A program made the position numbers and the translations under genes. From an uncultured Clostridia bacterium (GTDB lineage Bacteria > Bacillota > Clostridia > Christensenellales > Borkfalkiaceae): a DNA stretch of 8,973 nucleotides. The stretch spans positions 1 through 8,973 of the forward strand of contig CANQUY010000071.1 in NCBI GenBank assembly GCA_947627125.1, given 5' to 3'. Positions 5,149 through 8,973 of the stretch are shown here, piece by piece. The notes under the pieces are model-generated. The model saw only the letters and a list, made by a program, of their open reading frames with translations, searched no databases and had not been told where the DNA came from. Positions within the stretch are counted from its first letter, which is position 1. Each line of letters starts with the position of its first letter.

Positions 5149-5833
5149 GACAAAGAAAAACGGGTTTTTTATCATCGCCTGCCTTATACTGGTCCTCACG
5201 ATGCTGATCACCTGTGCCGTTTCCGCCACCTTGGCTATGTATTATAGCAAGGGAAATGTTAAGAATTTAACGGTGAAAGTTGCGACGTGGAGTATCATGA
5301 TTGGGGACAATGATATCGTAGAAGGTGATGCAAATTTGTCCGGTATCACGTGGACAGTTTATTCGTTGGGCGAAGTTGAGGAACCTGCCGAAGGTACAAT
5401 CATTCCCGGTACTTGGGGATATGCAGAGATCCCGATCGTGAACCAAAGTGATGTGGCTGCTGACATTACAATAGGGGGGCTCAAAACTTTTATATCAAGT
5501 TTAAAGAATACAGTTACAGATTCAAGCCTTACGAATGCCGCTCTGGATTTCAAGGTTGGTATAGGAACAGATGCGTCCGAAAGTTACGGAGGCGTGGAGG
5601 AGTATAGCTCAGACACAACGCGCTATAACGCTTCCAAGGATATATTCAGCCTTACGCTTGAGAAAAGCGGAGAAGCCGGAGATCAAGAGAGTATATATGT
5701 TTACTATAAGTGGGAATTTGAGCTCCCGAGTGGCAAGGATACAAATGATAAAACTGATACAGGTATGATTGGCGAATCATTCACGTTTGGTAGCTTGGCC
5801 ATCACCGCAACGCAGGCAACAAAATCGGCATAA
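5141..5833 (+). CDS. TasA/camelysin-like secreted protein, paralogue 3
   Basis: 230 residues, with the leader start MNKTKKNGFF nearly identical to paralogue 1, Cys25, and predicted cleavage ATLA|MYYS after Ala32. The mature part repeats the family blocks: VATWSIMI (47-54), ITWTV (69-73), PGTWGYAEI (89-97) with IVNQSDVAADITI, LEKSGEAGD, VYYKWEF, and a C-terminal FTFGSLAITATQA. Between the PGTW block and LEKSG lies a variable, polar, Ser/Thr-rich loop region. GGGAGG (5126-5131) is 9 nt before the ATG. The gene starts inside the end of paralogue 2, and the second peptidase gene starts 5 nt after its stop, so all are in one transcription unit. A fibre-subunit role is inferred from the family. Confidence 0.87.
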   Translation: MNKTKKNGFFIIACLILVLTMLITCAVSATLAMYYSKGNVKNLTVKVATWSIMIGDNDIVEGDANLSGITWTVYSLGEVEEPAEGTIIPGTWGYAEIPIVNQSDVAADITIGGLKTFISSLKNTVTDSSLTNAALDFKVGIGTDASESYGGVEEYSSDTTRYNASKDIFSLTLEKSGEAGDQESIYVYYKWEFELPSGKDTNDKTDTGMIGESFTFGSLAITATQATKSA

Positions 5834-5838
5834 TCACC

Positions 5839-6366
5839 ATGAAGCGAAAGAATGGATTTCGTCTGGCGGGACAGATCATAACGGGCGTGTTTGCAGCGCT
5901 CTTTCTCATGATCTTGTGTCTTATCAGCTACACGGCGATCGCGCGGGCGAGGGGAAATCCTCTGCCCACAGTGTTCGGTTTGAGGAGCGCCGTGGTGCTC
6001 TCGGGCAGTATGGAGCCCGAACTCCCCGTGGGGTCTCTCCTCTTGATTCATAGCGAAGAAAGCTATGAGGCGGGAGAAATTGTGACCTATCAGGATGAAT
6101 ACGGAAATATCGTCACCCATCGGCTGGTTTCTCTGCAAAACGGAGAGGCCGTGACGAGGGGCGACGCGAACAATACAGACGACGCCCCCTTCCCCGCGTC
6201 GAAAATCTTGGGAAAGGTGACGGCCGTGCTGCCCGGCGTCGGCAGCGCAATTTTATGGCTCAGGACGCCGCTCGGGATCTGCACGATCTTGCTGATCTTC
6301 GGCCTTTTGATGATCATTCCTTGGGTATTTCACAAAAAAGGAGGTGAAACGCATGACGGAACATAA
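5839..6366 (+). CDS. sipW: Second SipW-like (ER-type) signal peptidase I, compact form
   Basis: 175-residue peptidase with catalytic Ser57 in LSGSMEP, His94 in IVTHRL, and Asp109 and Asp114/115 in TRGDANNTDD. Membrane segments lie at about 11-35 and 143-166, followed by a short basic cytosolic tail. It lacks the long N-terminal extension of the peptidase at 2306, so the locus carries two distinct enzymes. It may serve the divergent TasA-like protein and the LysM protein that follow, or share all substrates; the sequence does not decide. No clear Shine-Dalgarno precedes the ATG, but it lies 5 nt after the previous stop, so translation is probably coupled. Its end overlaps the next gene by 14 nt and supplies that gene's AAGGAGG site. 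Confidence 0.93.
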   Translation: MKRKNGFRLAGQIITGVFAALFLMILCLISYTAIARARGNPLPTVFGLRSAVVLSGSMEPELPVGSLLLIHSEESYEAGEIVTYQDEYGNIVTHRLVSLQNGEAVTRGDANNTDDAPFPASKILGKVTAVLPGVGSAILWLRTPLGICTILLIFGLLMIIPWVFHKKGGETHDGT

Positions 6367-7012
6367 CGTTGAACTGTTACACGGACGCGAAACGCACAGC
6401 GAAAGACCCATTTTGCTCAGCTTGGCCTGTCTTTTTACGCTGGCGCTTTTTATCATGCTCATCGTCGGCGGCTCCTTCTCGAAAATTATTTCGGAAGGGG
6501 AGATCAGCGGTCTTACGTTGCAGGCGGCGGGGCTTGAAATTGAAGCAGAGGCGGAGTGGTACGATGATGACAACCTTAGTGGTAGAAGTGCGTCAGATAT
6601 TCATACCGGAACGGAACCTTATATAATCTGCTCCTTCACGGTGAGGAATGATAGCGCTATGAATGTGCTCCTTGATGTGGTTATTGCAACTGAGTATGAT
6701 AGTCATGATAGTGATCCTTTGGCAGATGTGGATTTTTTCCTGTATATCAACAACGGGGATGAATGGAAAGGATATACCTTAGACGAGCAAAATACCTTAG
6801 AGGATGAAGGAATTTATTATGATGGCAATACAATCACCGTCACCGTTAAAGACTATCCTCTTAACATTGAGGAGGAGATTGAATTTATGTTTGTGGTTGA
6901 TGCCATCAAAAAAGGTGAGGAAAATGGACCTAATTATCCGAACGGGTTTCAACTTTCAAATCCGAGTAATGCTGTCACCATCACGGCAAAACAGGCAATA
7001 AAGGGGGAATAA
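6353..7012 (+). CDS. Divergent TasA-like exported protein (possible minor, tip or base subunit)
   Basis: 219 residues from ATG 6353, chosen because AAGGAGG (6339-6345) lies about 7 nt upstream. A GTG at 6344 is inside that site and is rejected. The leader is longer (hydrophobic about 20-38), with the predicted site GGSFS|KIIS near residue 43. The mature part is acidic and predicted beta-rich. It keeps the terminal VTITAKQA block of the family but lacks PGTWGYAEI; in that region it has EPYIICSFTVRNDSAMNVLLDVVI. It also lacks the leader Cys25 of the three paralogues. In Bacillus subtilis a minor protein (TapA) accompanies TasA; a similar accessory role is possible here, but I see no direct homology to TapA. 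The stop is 3 nt before the next start. Confidence 0.8.
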   Translation: MTEHNVELLHGRETHSERPILLSLACLFTLALFIMLIVGGSFSKIISEGEISGLTLQAAGLEIEAEAEWYDDDNLSGRSASDIHTGTEPYIICSFTVRNDSAMNVLLDVVIATEYDSHDSDPLADVDFFLYINNGDEWKGYTLDEQNTLEDEGIYYDGNTITVTVKDYPLNIEEEIEFMFVVDAIKKGEENGPNYPNGFQLSNPSNAVTITAKQAIKGE

Positions 7013-7015
7013 GAG

Positions 7016-7393
7016 ATGAAAACCGATCGTAACAGGCATAGCAAAACAAGGTTCTTCGCTATTCCGACATTTGTTCTGCTCCTCGCCCTTGTGGTGTGTC
7101 TTCTTCCGATTGTCACGACCTACGGGAAATACAGTCAGGATATTCCGGTTGATTCCGAATGGAACTTCCTTCTCTATCACAGGGAAAGCGACCCCGAAAA
7201 CCCCGACCGCCCCGGCATTGAGGAATCGGCGCCGACGGACGTTTACGAGGTGCAGCCCAGCGATACGCTCGCCTCGATCGCGAAGGAGTTCCACATTTCT
7301 GTGGAATCCCTCGCCGCCTGCAATTCCCTCTCCCCCTCCGCTCCTCTCTCCCCCGGCACAAATTTGAAGCTCCCTTTCCCGCGCTCATTCTGA
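7016..7393 (+). CDS. Small LysM-domain protein with SipW-type leader (possible wall anchor)
   Basis: 125 residues. A basic N-terminus is followed by a hydrophobic segment (about 13-33) and TTYG|KYSQ, which resembles the cleavage region of the TasA-like proteins. A Pro-rich linker follows (about 57-74), then one LysM domain (77-120: YEVQPSDTLASIAKEF, then SLAACNSL and a PGTNLKLP end). LysM domains bind peptidoglycan, so the protein could fix fibres to the wall or reside in the membrane if uncleaved. GGGGG (7003-7007) precedes the ATG by 8 nt. It is the last gene of the operon, 3 nt after the divergent TasA-like gene. The last two residues (SF) and the TGA at 7391-7393 come from an intergenic repeat, so the natural end may have been truncated or replaced. 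Confidence 0.85.
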   Translation: MKTDRNRHSKTRFFAIPTFVLLLALVVCLLPIVTTYGKYSQDIPVDSEWNFLLYHRESDPENPDRPGIEESAPTDVYEVQPSDTLASIAKEFHISVESLAACNSLSPSAPLSPGTNLKLPFPRSF

Positions 7394-7408
7394 GCGTAGC
7401 GAAGAATC
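7385..7408 (+). repeat. Short hairpin repeat containing the stop codon of the LysM gene
   Basis: TCATTCTGAGCGTAGCGAAG followed by AATC; the stem is ATTCT with AGAAT. An identical copy lies at 7497-7520, with the flanking GCGC before and CCCAT after also shared. The TGA of the LysM gene is the TGA of the TCATTCTGAG motif. Confidence 0.8.
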
Positions 7409-7433
7409 CCATAAAACGCACGGCGGCTGGTTC

Positions 7434-7461
7434 GCCCCCCTCACAGGGGGGGGGGCTTTTT
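7434..7461 (+). terminator. Rho-independent terminator of the surface-protein operon
   Basis: GCCCCCC (7434-7440), loop TCACA plus extra G, GGGGGGC (7450-7456), then five T (7457-7461). It lies 40 nt after the LysM stop codon. The run of ten G is prone to length error in sequencing. Confidence 0.75.
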
Positions 7462-7551
7462 CATACCCTCCCCTCCCCCTCATCCCGAGCATGCGCTCAT
7501 TCTGAGCGTAGCGAAGAATCCCATTAAACCGACGGAAGCCCCTCCCCTCCC

Positions 7552-7946
7552 CCTCATCCCGAGCGCAGCGAGCGGATCTCGTAAACCTACGGTAGCAGAC
7601 CCGCGTCATTCTGAGAAACGGACATTAAACGAAGTCCGACGGCCTACCCGAAGAATCTCGCGGGGCGTTTACAAAAACTTCGCGGCGAGATGCTTCGATT
7701 CAGCTCCCGTTGACTGCGTTGTACTCCTCTTCTCAGCATGACGCCGCCGTCCTCATCCCGAGCGCAGCGAGCGGATCTCGTAAACTCACGGTAGCAGCCC
7801 CGCGTCATTCTGAGAACGAAAGCAGGAACAAAGTCCGACGACTTAACCCGAAGAATCTCGCGGGGCGTTTACAAAAACTTTGCGGCGAGATGCTTCGATT
7901 CAGCTCCCGTTGACTGCGTTATACTATCGTTCTCAGCATGACGCCG
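7552..7946. repeat. Two tandem 199-bp super-units of hairpin repeats
   Basis: Each super-unit contains a short unit starting CCTCATCCCGAG (7552, 7751), a forward B unit (7601-7663, 7800-7863), a linker GCGTTTACAAAAACTT, and a reverse A unit (7682-7747, 7882-7946). The offset between copies is 199 bp. The cluster fills the space between two convergent genes; no gene is visible in 7462-7962. Confidence 0.88.
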
Positions 7947-7962
7947 TGAGCGGAAAGGGCGA

Positions 7963-7981
7963 TCAATCCATATAGGATTGA
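7963..7981 (-). other. Small hairpin over the stop codon of the reductase gene
   Basis: TCAATCC and GGATTGA form a perfect 7-bp stem around ATATA and include the TGA of the minus-strand gene. No T-tract follows on the minus strand, so a terminator role is doubtful. Confidence 0.3.
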
Positions 7982-8973
7982 AAACTGTTTTCAAACTGTG
8001 TTTTGACGGCTTCTTTGAGCGCGGCGGTCACGTCGAACGCGCCGCCGATCTTCGCCGTCTGCGCGGAATAATCTCCCGTTTCAAAGGCAAGATCGTAGGC
8101 GGAGCGGAAACTTTTATAGTAGTTGAGCTCTGCCGAGAAAAAAGGATCGGGCTGAATGAACATGCTGTTATACGCTCTGATGATGCCCAAAATCGGAACG
8201 CCGTAAGCGTTATCATCCAATGCCGCCCAATCGTCGCAACGGTACTTCCACGTCTTTTGGTACTCTGCCTTGACCTCTTTTAGAGCGCGTTCCTCCGCCC
8301 CGTTCAAGGGCCTGAAATCGCGCATATATCGCGTATTTTCTTCGACCTGAGAAAGATCGCTCATGCCCGAGAGGACGACGAGTACGCCCTCGCGCGAGGC
8401 GGAAAACCGGATGGCAAAACTCGCGGGGGAAGCGTCTTTGTCAATGTCCCTGAGAATATGCTCCGCCCCCACCGGCACACGGGCAAGGGCGCCGCCCTTG
8501 ACGGGTTCCATGACGATGACCTGTTTGCCGTGCTTCCTAATGACCTCATAGCACTTTTCAGACTGGATGAACGGTTCTTCCCAGTCGTAATAGTTCAATA
8601 CGATCTGCACGGCGTCCACCTCGGGGTGTTCGGTGAGGATCTGGTCGAGGCGCTCCGCGTCGTCGTGGTAAGAGAAAGCAATGTGGCGGATCTTTCCCTG
8701 CTGCTTCCACTTCTTCATGTGATCGAACAGGTGACAGGCGTTCACTTCCTTTGGATAGAGATAGCGGTTGAGGTTGTGGAGAAGGTAGTAGTCAAAGTAT
8801 TCCACGCCGCACTTTTCAAGCTGTTCGTTGAAAATGGCCTCCACTTTGTCCTCCGCGGGCATTTGGAAGGTGAGAAATTTTGAAGCAAGCAGAAAGCTCT
8901 CTCTCGGATGACGCTTTACGAGGGCTTCGCGGATGGCCGTTTCGGACGCGCCGTTGTGGTAGACGTAGGACGT
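7963..8973 (-). CDS. Aldo/keto reductase family protein, 5' end outside the window
   Basis: NADPH-dependent aldo/keto reductase-type TIM barrel; 336 residues are visible and the frame stays open to the window edge. The ATG at 8862 is internal, since the 37 codons before it carry conserved family sequence (TSYVYHNGASETAIREAL, with the catalytic Tyr in YHNG). Other landmarks are FDYYLLHNLNR with the catalytic His, QIVLNYYDW, VMEPVKGGAL and SGMSDLSQVEEN. This resembles the subgroup with a C-terminal ferredoxin-like part, but where that usually has several cysteines there is only one (YRCDDWAALDD), followed by GVPILGIIRAYN. The iron-sulfur cluster therefore seems lost. It is convergent with the surface-protein operon and separated from it by a terminator and repeats, so probably unrelated in function. 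The substrate is unknown. Confidence 0.9.
   Translation of the reverse strand, partial: TSYVYHNGASETAIREALVKRHPRESFLLASKFLTFQMPAEDKVEAIFNEQLEKCGVEYFDYYLLHNLNRYLYPKEVNACHLFDHMKKWKQQGKIRHIAFSYHDDAERLDQILTEHPEVDAVQIVLNYYDWEEPFIQSEKCYEVIRKHGKQVIVMEPVKGGALARVPVGAEHILRDIDKDASPASFAIRFSASREGVLVVLSGMSDLSQVEENTRYMRDFRPLNGAEERALKEVKAEYQKTWKYRCDDWAALDDNAYGVPILGIIRAYNSMFIQPDPFFSAELNYYKSFRSAYDLAFETGDYSAQTAKIGGAFDVTAALKEAVKTQFENSFQSYMD

Noticed and set aside
6344..6352. GTG 6344 as start of the divergent TasA-like gene
   Set aside because: It lies inside the AAGGAGGTG ribosome-binding site; ATG 6353 has proper spacing.

Overview
The window looks like a chromosomal segment of a Gram-positive, Clostridia-type bacterium (Bacillota). 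Strong GGAGG ribosome-binding sites sit 7-9 nt before most starts, the promoter is sigma-A-like, and the cargo is a SipW/TasA-type surface-protein operon. I cannot assign a genus. Base composition is moderate, and the intergenic DNA is filled with an abundant palindromic repeat family.

Layout: 1-305 repeat cluster; 439-1275 tyrosine recombinase; 1302-2271 a segment bounded by perfect 24-bp inverted repeats, with no credible gene inside but a good outward-facing promoter near its left end; 2306-3154 SipW-like signal peptidase with a long cytosolic extension; 3140-3428 repeat cluster; 3548-5833 three paralogous TasA/camelysin-like secreted proteins; 5839-6366 a second, compact SipW-like peptidase; 6353-7012 a divergent TasA-like protein; 7016-7393 a small LysM protein with a SipW-type leader; 7434-7461 terminator; 7552-7946 repeat cluster; 7963-8973 a convergent, incomplete aldo/keto reductase.

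Main interpretation: the recombinase, the inverted repeats and the promoter form an invertible on/off switch for the surface-fibre operon. In the sequenced orientation the promoter (-35 at 1409-1404, -10 at 1386-1381, minus strand) points away from the operon, back toward the recombinase. Inversion would put it about 107 nt upstream of the first peptidase gene, pointing into the operon. The window therefore appears to be the OFF form. The operon encodes a self-contained export and assembly set: two peptidases, three similar fibre subunits, one divergent subunit and a probable wall-binding LysM protein.

The intergenic repeats form one structural family. Each unit is an imperfect hairpin built on TCA-NNNCT-GAG ... 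GAAG-NNN'-TC, and the stem bases co-vary between subtypes. Units are usually paired head-to-head into composites of about 148 bp. In two genes the stop codon lies inside such a repeat.
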